37,131 bases of DNA from a virus, in IMG/VR virus record IMGVR_UViG_3300031645_001454, positions 1-37,131 of that record; one strand, given 5' to 3'. Made by a program: the position numbers and the translations under genes. Below the pieces are notes generated by a model, which was given only the letters and a program-made list of their open reading frames with translations, did not search any database and had not been told where the DNA came from. Position 1 is the stretch's first letter; every line of letters begins with the position of its first letter. Of the stretch, positions 22,931 to 31,488 are shown one piece after another.

Positions 22931-23680
22931 ATGTCTACACCAAGAGCGATTTTAGCCAGCGGGAATGTCTATATGGACAGGCTGGACGACGATGGCAATC
23001 CCACCGGTTACCGGTTGGAGGGGTCGACGGCGGATTTTAAGCTGGCTCCGGAAAATGAAGAGAAGGAAATTTTAAGTAAAGGCCGGGATAACTATGGTGA
23101 GTCTCTAGCCACAGTGATACTCCCGGGTAAGACTAAACTCTCATTAACCCTGCAGACGCCGTCAAGTGAAAGTTTCGCGATGGCGGTGCTGGGCGCGGCG
23201 ACAGCCGGCAGTCAGACGGCAAGCAGCGCGTCAGCGGAAGCGGTGACCGCGATTCTCGGTTATTATGCGGCCCTAGCTTTCAAGAAGGTTTCGGCGGTGG
23301 TGGTTAAAGATGTGACCGACGCAACGACTTACGTGCTCGATACCGATTATAGTCTCGATGTCACCACCGGGATGATCAAGGCTTTGGTGGGAGGTGCTAT
23401 CGCTAATGCGGCGGTTCTGCACGTCTCTTACGATTATGCCGCTTTCTCCTATGCGACAATTAACCCCAACTCAGATCCCTCGGCCCGCTTTAAAATTTTT
23501 CTGGCCGGGAAAAACTATGCCGACAGTAAAATTATCGAAGTCACCTGTAAGAAAGTCGGCCTGGCGCTGACCGGTGATCTTAATTTCGGGGGTTCTGATT
23601 TCTTAATGCTGGAGCTTGCCGGGACCTGTGAGCTGCCGACCGGGGTCACCCATGCGGTCGATATCCTGATGGAAGAGTAG
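22931..23680 (+). CDS. Major tail tube protein
   Basis: 249 residues, the usual size of a lambda gpV-type tube subunit. The N-terminal half is beta-rich (ASGNVYMDRLDDDGNPTGYR, LEGSTADFKLAPENEEKEILSKGRD), with a segment typical of tube proteins: TLQTPSSESFAMAVLG. An Ala/Thr-rich middle is followed by YVLDTDYSLDVTTGMIKALV and a C-terminal strand set with CKKVGLALTGDLNFGGSDF. It polymerises into the tail tube around the tape measure. A strong terminator follows, as expected for a highly expressed structural gene. Confidence 0.85.
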   Translation: MSTPRAILASGNVYMDRLDDDGNPTGYRLEGSTADFKLAPENEEKEILSKGRDNYGESLATVILPGKTKLSLTLQTPSSESFAMAVLGAATAGSQTASSASAEAVTAILGYYAALAFKKVSAVVVKDVTDATTYVLDTDYSLDVTTGMIKALVGGAIANAAVLHVSYDYAAFSYATINPNSDPSARFKIFLAGKNYADSKIIEVTCKKVGLALTGDLNFGGSDFLMLELAGTCELPTGVTHAVDILMEE

Positions 23681-23711
23681 GGCTAAAAATAAATTAAGAT
23701 AAATATTTACC

Positions 23712-23746
23712 ATAAGGGGCGGGTTACGGCCCGCCCCTTATTTCTT
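23712..23746 (+). terminator. Strong terminator after the tail tube gene
   Basis: ATAAGGGGCGGG (23712-23723) pairs perfectly with CCCGCCCCTTAT (23730-23741) around TTACGG and is followed by TTCTT. The stem is 12 bp. It would reduce expression of the downstream chaperone and tape measure relative to the tube. Confidence 0.75.
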
Positions 23747-23756
23747 AAAAGGTTTT

Positions 23757-24161
23757 ATGCGAAAAATTAAAGAGATTGAAATCAACGGCCGGTCGATCAC
23801 GGTCAGCGAGCTGACGGTTGAAGAGGTTGTTAACCAGCTCGACAATGCCCAAAGTGGTTTGATCGGGATGATGTTCGACGGCCGCTTGCCGATGACCGTG
23901 GTTGCCGCCTCATGCGGAATTGTTGAGGATGAGTTCTACACCTGGCACCCGGGGGATATTGATAAGCTGCTGACGGAGGTCGAGACCGTAAACCCTCACT
24001 GCGCCCGGCTCTGCAAAACCCTGGCCGAGATCCGGGCCGCACAGCTGGCCAAAGCCTCAGAAGCGCTTGTGTCGGGCTTATCATCAACCGCGTCCATCCC
24101 GACCCCTGGGGGCTCGGGTATTCGTTCTTTCTGGAGGTTTTTAAAGCATGGCAGGAAATAG
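23757..24161 (+). CDS. Tail assembly chaperone-like protein
   Basis: 134 residues between tube and tape measure, where lambda has G/GT. The start (IKEIEINGRSITVSELTVEEVVNQL) resembles other tail chaperone N-termini. The C-terminal part is Ser/Gly/Pro-rich and basic (STASIPTPGGSGIRSFWRFLKHGRK). The 3' end overlaps the tape measure start by 14 bases. A T-rich GGTTTTTAAAG lies near the end, but I see no second frame encoding a T-like extension, so a lambda-type frameshift product is not evident. Confidence 0.65.
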   Translation: MRKIKEIEINGRSITVSELTVEEVVNQLDNAQSGLIGMMFDGRLPMTVVAASCGIVEDEFYTWHPGDIDKLLTEVETVNPHCARLCKTLAEIRAAQLAKASEALVSGLSSTASIPTPGGSGIRSFWRFLKHGRK

Positions 24162-26670
24162 CCAAAAAGAGCTGAAGCTCATTCTTTCGGCCTACGACAA
24201 AGGCTTTAAAGCGAGTTTAAGCGCGGCTCGGACCGGCTTAAATAAAACCGGCACCGAAGCTGGGAAAAGCCAGAAGAAGTTTAAGTCTTTGCGTTCTGAA
24301 ACGGCGCGGTTGACGGGCCACTTAAAAAATCTGGTCGGTGCCTATATCGGGATGCGGGCGATCGGTGGGGTGGTCGGGATGATCTCCGATTTCAACACCG
24401 AGATGGCCAAGACCTCGACCATGGCCGACACTTCGACGGCGGCCTGGGGGGGCTTGTCGGAGAAGATTATCGAGATCTCAACCCGGGTGCCGCAGACCGC
24501 CGCCGAACTGGCCGCGGCTGAATATGATATTTTGTCGGCCAACGTCGCCCTGGAGGACTCGGCTCGGGTTCTGGAGTTATCGGCTAAAGCCGCCGTCGCC
24601 GGGATAACCGACACTAAGACCGCGGCCAAGGTCGGGACCTCCGTCATCAACGCCTATGGGCTTGATATCGATAAGCTGGGTGGGGTTTATGACGATCTTT
24701 TTACGACGGTAAAACTCGGCAAAACCGAATTTCCCGAACTTGCCGCCGCCATCGGTAAGGTCCTGCCGACCGCGCGCAGCGCCAATGTCGATCTTAAAGA
24801 ACTTGGTGCCCATTTAGCAACTTTAACCCAAGGGGGCTTAAGCACAGCGGAATCAACGACAGCGCTCAGGGGGGCAATGATCGGGCTGCAAACGCCTACG
24901 GATGCTGCCAAGAAGAAGATGGCTGAACTCGGGATCGAATGGAACGGTTTGACCGGAACCATCAAACAGATTGTCGATCTTAATCTCGGGGCTGCAGTAA
25001 TGCGTGAAATCATCCCCGAAACCGAGGCTCGGAACGCAGTCTTAACCCTCTCGCAAAACTTCGGCAAGCTCGAAGAAAATCTTAATAAGATGAAGAATAC
25101 GGCCGGGGCGGCGGAAGCCGCTTATACGAAGATGGCCGTAACCCTTGAAAGTGAATTTCAGTTGATTAAAAATGCGCTGGCCGCGGCGGTTATTGACAAC
25201 GATAAATTCAAAAAGTCGCTTGATAATCTGTTGAAAAAGGTCTCAGAAAGCAAAGAGGGTCTGGCCGCCCTGGTTACTATACTGATTGACTTAAGTGAAA
25301 AGCTTGTCAACGGGGCCGCCAGTATCGGCATCTTTATCGATGCGACCAACGAGTTACTTGAGCAGGCCACGTTGCAGATTGGGATCCATGGTCAGCAGGC
25401 TGAGGCCATGGGTAAACTGGAAGCCAAAATGGGGGCCGTTAATGAAGCTACCGGTCTCCAGATTACAACCTCGAAAGAGCTGGTTGAGTTAGTCTCCGCC
25501 GGGGTTATAGTCTTTGATGAGCTGCAGGGCAAAGTCTTGGTTAATGCCCAAAATCTAAAGCTTTATAATGAGGGCTTGTTGCTGGTCGGCACGTCCGTCA
25601 ACCTGGCCGCCGGCTCCCAGGCGGCTCTATGGAAGAAGGCCGCTAAGACGAATGAAGTCCTGGTCGAACAGAAATCGGATATGGCAGCGGTTGGGGCTGA
25701 GATTGCAAAACTGGTCACGGATGAGTCGCAGCTGATCGGGACTGAGGGAAAACTACAAGGTAAGCTTAAAACCAGCGTCGACAAATTAAAAGCCGCAGCG
25801 TTGGCCTGGAAGAAGGTCGGGGATTACGCTAAAGAGACCCGGAAAAAGCTTGGTTTGGCCGGAGATAAAGCGGTTGAGGCCGGGAATAAGGGTAAAAAGG
25901 GAGCTGAGGTCTCTGAAGATGGCTGGAAATCTTTAGAGACCCAGGTGGAGCAAACGGCGGATAAATTGAAAGAGGAGATCGCCGGGATCTCGTCGGAGAT
26001 CTCCGCCGCCAAAAAAGAGCTTACCGGGTTGGAACGCTGGCGCGAACAGACGAAGCGTACCGAGTTCAATGCTTCGGCATCCTCAATTGTAGACTCGGTT
26101 AAAAATGCCGACCCCTTTACTATCCAGAAAGTAATCGCCCAGCAAAATGATATTATTAATTCACAGAGTAAATGGTTAGGCACGGACGATAAAGCCGAAG
26201 CCCGCTGGATAATCGACAAACTCCAATTAGCGATGACCGGGGTTGATTGGCGCGATGAAGAGAACACGTTAGCCCTGGATGCCAACACGAAGGCTATTAA
26301 TGGTTTCTATGATATTTTAAAGGTCTATGACACGCAAATGCCGGGCTTCGCACCCGGTGGGTTCGTCCCCGGCTCTGGCTCCGGCGATACGGTTCCGGCG
26401 TGGCTGACTCCCGGCGAATTTGTCATTAAAGAATCGATAGTCAGCGCCCTGGGCGCCGATTACTTCGCGGCCCTTAATGGCGGAATCTCGATTCCGCAAA
26501 TCAATCTGCCGGTGCAAAAGTTTGCGGCCGGCGGTATGGTTCAGGATGCGGCCAAGACGATTAATCTAAATTTTAATATTGGCGGTAAACAGGCGGTGGG
26601 CGCGTTCGAAGAGAGCAGCGCCGCGGTCCTGATTGCGGAATTGGAACGCCAGCAGATGGTGGCGCTTTAA
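24148..26670 (+). CDS. Tail tape measure protein (TP901 family)
   Basis: 840 residues. The TP901 core spans about 85-270 (STSMADTSTAAWGG-like opening, VPQTAAELAAAEYDILSANV, GKVLPTARSANVDLKELGAH, LTQGGLSTAESTTALRG). Long helical segments with Lys/Ala/Glu composition follow (about 330-640), including a probable coiled coil near KLKEEIAGISSEISAAKKEL. The C-terminus has the Gly/Pro pattern FAPGGFVPGSGSGDTVPAWL and TPGEFVIKESIV common to tape measures. Its length sets tail length; 840 residues predicts a tail of roughly 120-130 nm at 1.5 angstrom per residue. The long helical tail and position make the call firm. Confidence 0.93.
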   Translation: MAGNSQKELKLILSAYDKGFKASLSAARTGLNKTGTEAGKSQKKFKSLRSETARLTGHLKNLVGAYIGMRAIGGVVGMISDFNTEMAKTSTMADTSTAAWGGLSEKIIEISTRVPQTAAELAAAEYDILSANVALEDSARVLELSAKAAVAGITDTKTAAKVGTSVINAYGLDIDKLGGVYDDLFTTVKLGKTEFPELAAAIGKVLPTARSANVDLKELGAHLATLTQGGLSTAESTTALRGAMIGLQTPTDAAKKKMAELGIEWNGLTGTIKQIVDLNLGAAVMREIIPETEARNAVLTLSQNFGKLEENLNKMKNTAGAAEAAYTKMAVTLESEFQLIKNALAAAVIDNDKFKKSLDNLLKKVSESKEGLAALVTILIDLSEKLVNGAASIGIFIDATNELLEQATLQIGIHGQQAEAMGKLEAKMGAVNEATGLQITTSKELVELVSAGVIVFDELQGKVLVNAQNLKLYNEGLLLVGTSVNLAAGSQAALWKKAAKTNEVLVEQKSDMAAVGAEIAKLVTDESQLIGTEGKLQGKLKTSVDKLKAAALAWKKVGDYAKETRKKLGLAGDKAVEAGNKGKKGAEVSEDGWKSLETQVEQTADKLKEEIAGISSEISAAKKELTGLERWREQTKRTEFNASASSIVDSVKNADPFTIQKVIAQQNDIINSQSKWLGTDDKAEARWIIDKLQLAMTGVDWRDEENTLALDANTKAINGFYDILKVYDTQMPGFAPGGFVPGSGSGDTVPAWLTPGEFVIKESIVSALGADYFAALNGGISIPQINLPVQKFAAGGMVQDAAKTINLNFNIGGKQAVGAFEESSAAVLIAELERQQMVAL

Positions 26671-26672
26671 AT

Positions 26673-26775
26673 CAGTTCAGAGTTCAAAGTTCAAGGTTCA
26701 GAGTTAAAACCGCGAACTTTAAGCTCTGATCCCAACTTTGAACTCTGAACCCTGAACTATGAACTGAGAACTGAG
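26673..26775. repeat. 7-bp repeat cluster, longest copy
   Basis: About 100 bases made of TTCAGAG, TTCAAAG, TTCAAGG units then inverted CTTTGAACT, CTGAACC and CTGAACT units. The two halves can partly pair. It fills the gap between tape measure and tail-tip genes. Confidence 0.7.
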
Positions 26776-26780
26776 GTCTT

Positions 26781-28103
26781 ATGAGTATTGTTGCGGCAAA
26801 TGTAAAATTATATAAATCCCAGGAGATGAACGACAACGACAACGGTGGCGGCGTGATGACCGGCAGCGAGGTTGCCGATGGGGTTTCCGGTGATCTCTTT
26901 CCGTCGATCTCGCGGCTTGATAAATCTCAGGGAAAACTCAACCTGCGCAAAATCTTTGGCAAGATCGATTCCGACAACTCCGACCTTTACGGCGGGGCGC
27001 ACGCGGTTTTAACATCGCTGTCAACTGATGCTGAGGTTTCGGAGCTGATTGTTAAGTCAAGCGCATTTGAGCACTCAGATGTAGTTGCAGAACTTACTGA
27101 GAATCATAACCAAGGAACTCTGAGATCTTATCTGTCAGTAGCTGCCGTCGCCGGAGACACAACTATAGAATTTACTTCCGCTATTCCGTTGGTCGCGGGC
27201 GGAACATATTTATTTTACACAACGAAGGAATTTTTTAATGTTGTCTCAGTATCTGGAACAACAGCAACTCTGCTTGGCCCTCTCCATTACAACCATTCCG
27301 TGGCATCAACATACAACTATATTTACCCGGCTAAGTTTCCAACGACAGGTCGTTGTTATGGGGTCTCACAACTCTTTTCGGCAGCCAGTTCTGGGCAAAA
27401 AGAGGTTGTAGTTGTAAACCCATTTGCTAGGTTATTGCCTAATAACTTTGCCGCTGTACCTGAGTTTGATCCTGCTGCTGATCCTTATGCTCAGGAGATT
27501 TTTGGTGCGGGTGACACCGTCCTGTTAAAAGAGGGGGCGACCGAAGAGGAGTGTACAATCTCATCGATCTCCGGCAAAACCCTGACGCTGGTTTCTGACC
27601 TGGTCAACACCTTCACCAGCGCTGCTATCTGTTGCTCAATCTGTCCATTGGGCGATCTCCAGGCGGCAAAAGGTACCGATTTCACCCAGGAGACCTGGGA
27701 TGGATCGACTTTTTCCGATAGCCAGGATGGCGCGGCGGCATCCGGTACGTATAATTTCGCCACCTACCCTCTCTCAGTCAATAACCACGACGCTATCGCT
27801 GATCGGATCGGTCTCGACTTTACCTCAGCGACCGCCTTCAATATTATTTCAGAACTCTATGGCAACCTTGGAACCGGGACAACTTCGGCAGATGTGGCCC
27901 CGGTTAACCCATTGACCAGCGACCCCTATTTTACACTTGATAAAGATGGTTTCGGGGGCACCTGGCAGGCGGGCAACGTGTTGCGCTTTAATGTCATTGG
28001 GGCGCTGGCTGAGGTTTGGTTGGCGCGCTGTATCAATACCGGGGCTTCAGGTACCGGGGCCGATGGCACCGACATTGAACTACGCGGCGATGTGGCGAGC
28101 TAG
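26781..28103 (+). CDS. Tail-tip structural protein, family not recognised
   Basis: 440 residues. Start MSIVAANVKLYKSQEMNDNDNGGG with the next 60 residues typical of phage tail proteins in related prophages; C-terminal WQAGNVLRFNVIGALAEVWLARCINTGASGTGADGTDIELRGD is Gly/Asp-rich beta sequence. The central part (about residues 92-235) is coded by visibly more AT-rich DNA with different codon choice, and looks like an inserted beta domain. Located after the tape measure, it should belong to the distal tail or baseplate. Six bases separate it from the next gene. No catalytic motif seen. Confidence 0.65.
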   Translation: MSIVAANVKLYKSQEMNDNDNGGGVMTGSEVADGVSGDLFPSISRLDKSQGKLNLRKIFGKIDSDNSDLYGGAHAVLTSLSTDAEVSELIVKSSAFEHSDVVAELTENHNQGTLRSYLSVAAVAGDTTIEFTSAIPLVAGGTYLFYTTKEFFNVVSVSGTTATLLGPLHYNHSVASTYNYIYPAKFPTTGRCYGVSQLFSAASSGQKEVVVVNPFARLLPNNFAAVPEFDPAADPYAQEIFGAGDTVLLKEGATEEECTISSISGKTLTLVSDLVNTFTSAAICCSICPLGDLQAAKGTDFTQETWDGSTFSDSQDGAAASGTYNFATYPLSVNNHDAIADRIGLDFTSATAFNIISELYGNLGTGTTSADVAPVNPLTSDPYFTLDKDGFGGTWQAGNVLRFNVIGALAEVWLARCINTGASGTGADGTDIELRGDVAS

Positions 28104-28109
28104 AGATGA

Positions 28110-29741
28110 ATGGCAACTATAACAAAGAGAGCGGCGTTAGCTTGGCTGAGATCGGCCACTGCCGTCGACTTATCAGAATCACTGCTCTGGGGGCGCTCAG
28201 CCACCACCGCCGACTGCACCCGGCAGCTTGCTTGGGTTATGCTCAATACACCCGTCAACGGAGCGCCGGTCGAGTTGGTGTGGCGCTGGCTGGTGTCGGG
28301 GCCGCCGGCGGCAAAAGAGGTCGTCTGGGGCAGCGCTCTTGAACGGGATATCGAAAAAGCCCTGGCTTGGGTGGTCTGGTCTCCCGGGCCGACTAGAGAT
28401 GTTGAGATAGCCTGGGCGGCGGTAACGCCGCTGGATATTGATAAAAATCTAAGCTGGGCAGTTTGGAGCGCCGGGCCGAAAGCTATCGCCGAACTCGTTT
28501 GGAACGCAGGCCTTAACCGAGACCTGGCCCGCAATATTATCTGGCAGAGCTATGCAGCCCAGAATGCGGCCTGGGCTATAAACTGGAACAGTGCGACGGC
28601 TCTCAACCTTAATCGACAGCTGCTCTGGAACAGTTACAGCGCGGCCAATATTGCCAGAGAGATTATCTGGGATGTTAACAGCTTAATCAAGCAGACGACC
28701 TCGCTGATCTGGTGGGGCCAATTTACTGGGATCTTTAATATGAATTCGATCACCTTAACCCGCGTTTCTGACAGCCTTGATCTCGAGATCGAAAGTTTTA
28801 AACTCGATCTTTCGCGGGACTCCTGGTGCTGGAGTTTTTCGGCGACCACCCGGGATGCGGCAGTCTGTACGGCTCTCGATCCAGAAACCGCAGGCCCGAT
28901 TGAAGTGGAACTTGATGCCAATGGTTCGACCTGGCGCTTTATTATTGAAGGGATCTCCGAAGGCCGCGACTTTAGATCAGGCCGGGTCTGGCAGTTGCAG
29001 GGTCGGAGCCCGGCGGCGGTCTTGGCTGCCCCTTACGCCCTGCCCCTGACTACGGCTTGGACTAGCGCCAAGAACGCCCGCCAGATTGTCCAGGAGGTCT
29101 TGAGCGGATCCGGTTTTTCCGAGACCTGGAATATTACCGACTGGACGATCCCGGCCGGGGCCCTAGCCGTTGAGAACGCCACCCGGATCGAGATCCTAAG
29201 CCTGATCGCTAAAGCCACTGGCGCCGTGATCCAGGTTGATCCGGCGGCGGCGACCCTCGATTTCTCCTACCTCTATCCTGTAAGCCCGGCTGATTTTGCC
29301 ACTTTGGGCACCGTCGTTAAATGGTTTGCCGAAGATTTTGAGATCAGCGGCGGCTGGACCTGGGAGCCGGTGCCCGGTTACAACTATGTCATCGTCTCGG
29401 GTCGGGATCAAGGGGTAATAGTCCACGTCAAACGCTCCGGCAGCACCTGTACTGATATCGCTGAAACCGTGATTGATCCTTTGATCGCCGTCGAGATCGT
29501 CGGCCGCGAACGGGGCCGCTCAATCCTCGACCGCGAAGGTTTTAACCGCCGTCTCTACACCCTGAGAACACCCTTTCCAATTCCCGGCTCCGGGCCGGAT
29601 CTGGTGGTTCCCGGCGATCTCACAGGCGTCGTCGACCCGGAAATTGGTTCCTGGAAAGCCCCGGTTCGCAGTGTCTCTCTGGAAGGTTCATTAAGCGGCG
29701 GTTGCTGGCTGACGACCACTCTGGAAAAGGTGCTGATATGA
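28110..29741 (+). CDS. Tail hub-like protein with N-terminal tryptophan repeats
   Basis: 543 residues. Residues 1-205 consist of about 14 tandem units of 12-17 residues, each with a hydrophobic-x-Trp core and a following Ser/Asn-Ala step, for example LNRQLLWNSYSAAN, IAREIIWDVNSLIK and LARNIIWQSYAAQN. The rest (about 210-543) resembles baseplate/tail hub proteins of gpD or gp27 type: SITLTRVSDSLDLEIESFKL, TWRFIIEGISEGRDF, WQLQGRSPAAVLAAPYALPL, GAVIQVDPAAATLDFSYLYP. It likely forms part of the tail tip where the variable protein docks. The Trp domain is not one I can name. Its stop overlaps the next start. Confidence 0.7.
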   Translation: MATITKRAALAWLRSATAVDLSESLLWGRSATTADCTRQLAWVMLNTPVNGAPVELVWRWLVSGPPAAKEVVWGSALERDIEKALAWVVWSPGPTRDVEIAWAAVTPLDIDKNLSWAVWSAGPKAIAELVWNAGLNRDLARNIIWQSYAAQNAAWAINWNSATALNLNRQLLWNSYSAANIAREIIWDVNSLIKQTTSLIWWGQFTGIFNMNSITLTRVSDSLDLEIESFKLDLSRDSWCWSFSATTRDAAVCTALDPETAGPIEVELDANGSTWRFIIEGISEGRDFRSGRVWQLQGRSPAAVLAAPYALPLTTAWTSAKNARQIVQEVLSGSGFSETWNITDWTIPAGALAVENATRIEILSLIAKATGAVIQVDPAAATLDFSYLYPVSPADFATLGTVVKWFAEDFEISGGWTWEPVPGYNYVIVSGRDQGVIVHVKRSGSTCTDIAETVIDPLIAVEIVGRERGRSILDREGFNRRLYTLRTPFPIPGSGPDLVVPGDLTGVVDPEIGSWKAPVRSVSLEGSLSGGCWLTTTLEKVLI

Positions 29742-29965
29742 GTAATCTTTATAGCAAATTTCGCAGCCTGGTTGATGAACCCACTTTAAGGGTCGGCGTA
29801 GTTACGGTCCATAATGCCGATGGCACCAGCACCCTGGAAGATTATCACGGTTGTGAAATTATCGCCCAGGGCCAGGAGGTGGCGCTTGGCAGTAGCGCTT
29901 TTGTCAAAGATAAACGGATCCAGGGCCAAGCCCCGACCTTAACTGAAACAACGGTGTATGTATGA
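29738..29965 (+). CDS. Small tail-tip protein
   Basis: 75 residues from the ATG at 29738, overlapping the hub gene stop (ATGA). An all-beta pattern is seen (LRVGVVTVHNADGTSTLEDY, EVALGSSAFVKDKRIQGQAP, TETTVYV), an OB-like set of strands. No family recognised. Overlap with the next gene (4 bases) shows tight coupling, which suggests a structural partner of the hub. Confidence 0.6.
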   Translation: MSNLYSKFRSLVDEPTLRVGVVTVHNADGTSTLEDYHGCEIIAQGQEVALGSSAFVKDKRIQGQAPTLTETTVYV

Positions 29966-30336
29966 GCTGTACAATTAACGGTATCACGCTCCACGACCAG
30001 GCCAGTTGGCTTGATGAATTTTCCTGGTCCTGGATCCAACGCACCCAGAGTTTAAGCCTGAACGGCAACCTCATCACCCAGGCCGCTGCCAAGGTTTCGG
30101 GTCGCCCAATAACACTCGATTGCCGCTGGCTCACCCGGGCCATCCTGACCCAACTCGAAGCTTTGCGGGATTCAACCACAACCTCAGAATTTATCGTGAT
30201 CCTGCCCGGCAGCCGCAGTTTCACCTGTACCTTTATTGCCGTTGAAGTACCGATCGCCGCAACCCCACTGCAACCCCGACCCGAATATGAAGATGAGGAT
30301 CTCTTTGCCGTGATCCTTTATTTGATAACTGTTTAA
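29962..30336 (+). CDS. Tail-tip protein, hypothetical
   Basis: 124 residues, overlapping the previous gene by 4 bases. Sequence SCTINGITLHDQASWLDEFS and RTQSLSLNGNLITQAAAKVSGR then LDCRWLTRAILTQLEALRDS is typical of small tail proteins found beside hub genes in other prophages; function not established. The end (PEYEDEDLFAVILYLITV) is a strand at the C-terminus. It ends the hub gene group before the signal-peptide genes. Confidence 0.6.
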   Translation: MSCTINGITLHDQASWLDEFSWSWIQRTQSLSLNGNLITQAAAKVSGRPITLDCRWLTRAILTQLEALRDSTTTSEFIVILPGSRSFTCTFIAVEVPIAATPLQPRPEYEDEDLFAVILYLITV

Positions 30337-30360
30337 AATTTAAAAAAGGAGATTGCCCTA

Positions 30361-30696
30361 ATGAAGAATTTCAAGAGATTCTTTACCTCAAGTCTGATTG
30401 TCCTGATGTTGGTCGCCAGCGCCTACGCCACTATGCTACCCCGTGGCGGCGCTCCCGGCTTTCCCGCAATCCAGGTTTTCACCCCCCCTGCAAGCTCCCC
30501 GATAGTTACGATCGCTGGGGCTGGGGATGTCACGGTATCGGCCTATTCGGTGATTATGTTCCAAGACGATATCACGATCTACTACGGGACCGACACCACA
30601 AACACCTATCTGCTTCCAGCGAATACGCCGTTAGGGATTGCGCCGGGGGTTACCACAATCCACGTTGATACTGGGACGAGTATAATGGTGATGTGA
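30361..30696 (+). CDS. Small protein with signal peptide (1 of 3)
   Basis: 111 residues with AAAGGAG before the ATG. MKNFKRFFTSSLIVLMLVAS-AYA gives a classical signal peptide (about 1-23). The mature part is beta-like and Thr/Pro-rich (IQVFTPPASSPIVTIAGAGD, TIYYGTDTTNTYLLPANTPL). No family recognised. It is the first of three consecutive genes in the tail-fibre position that appear exported. The stop overlaps the start of the next gene. Confidence 0.6.
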   Translation: MKNFKRFFTSSLIVLMLVASAYATMLPRGGAPGFPAIQVFTPPASSPIVTIAGAGDVTVSAYSVIMFQDDITIYYGTDTTNTYLLPANTPLGIAPGVTTIHVDTGTSIMVM

Positions 30697-30872
30697 TGCG
30701 GAAACTAATCTTTGCTCTACTTATATTATTATTCTCCGCTATGACCGGGTTCGCGGCGCTGCGACTCGATCTAGGTATGATCGGCGGGGTTAATCATTCC
30801 GGCAATTGGTTCATTACCTCCGACGGTGAAACCTTTAAAACCTCTGATAATATGTATTTTACAGTGCAATAG
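30696..30872 (+). CDS. 58-residue protein with signal peptide (2 of 3)
   Basis: ATG at 30696 overlaps the preceding stop; TAG at 30870-30872. It encodes a signal peptide MRKLIFALLILLFSAMTGFA and a short mature part with GMIGGVNHSGNWFITSDGE. No family known. It is small and coupled to its neighbour, so it is likely real. Confidence 0.55.
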   Translation: MRKLIFALLILLFSAMTGFAALRLDLGMIGGVNHSGNWFITSDGETFKTSDNMYFTVQ

Positions 30873-30881
30873 GAGACCAGG

Positions 30882-31478
30882 ATGAAAAGATTATTAATTG
30901 TTTTATTGACGCTGTTTTTTATTAGTCCGGTTTGGGCGGGGCCTGATTACACCAGCTCTCTTACTGGGGCTGAGGTTGATACGGGTATCACGAAGACTGG
31001 GTATCTCACTGTAACTGGGACTATTGATTTAGATGGGATTGAGGCCGGAGCAACAGCAAATAGTGCTGATGCAACCCTCCTTAATAGAGATAGCCATACC
31101 GGCACCCAGCCTACGGGTACTATTTTAGTTGCCGCAGATGAGCGTATTGTAGGTCGCGTCTCCGGAGCTGGGGGCACCGCCGAAGAGCTTACGCCTTTGC
31201 AAGTTTTAACTATGATCGGGATCCAAACCGGCACAAAAACTATAACCTCGGCGGCTATCGATGATTGGTTGGCGGATCCTCAAACAGCAACTGTCACATT
31301 AGAAAACACCCTGGCTGACACTGATTATCACGTCATCATAACCCTCGAAGACGCCGACGATATTGCCGCCGTGGGGGTTGTTTATGCATACGATAAATCA
31401 ACAACTGATTTTAAGGTCGCCTACACCGGCGGCACTGACAATGTTGATATCTGGTATACCGTAATTTACAATTATTAA
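30882..31478 (+). CDS. Tail-fibre-like protein with signal peptide (3 of 3)
   Basis: 198 residues; AGGAG upstream. The first 19 residues (MKRLLIVLLTLFFISPVWA) are a good signal peptide. The next part has IEAGATANSADATLLNRDSH followed by TGTQPTG, a motif familiar from phage tail fibres, then a 130-residue beta region with ITSAAIDDWLADPQTATVTL and a DUF-like WYTVIYNY end. A signal peptide on a fibre-like protein is unusual because virion proteins assemble in the cytoplasm. It could act as a periplasmic or surface-exposed protein, or the leader could serve as a fibre anchor. Confidence 0.65.
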   Translation: MKRLLIVLLTLFFISPVWAGPDYTSSLTGAEVDTGITKTGYLTVTGTIDLDGIEAGATANSADATLLNRDSHTGTQPTGTILVAADERIVGRVSGAGGTAEELTPLQVLTMIGIQTGTKTITSAAIDDWLADPQTATVTLENTLADTDYHVIITLEDADDIAAVGVVYAYDKSTTDFKVAYTGGTDNVDIWYTVIYNY

Positions 31479-31488
31479 GAGGTGAGTT

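Noticed and set aside
24130-24165. Programmed frameshift of lambda G/GT type at the chaperone end
   Set aside because: A T/A-rich run is present, but no second-frame extension exists before the tape measure start.
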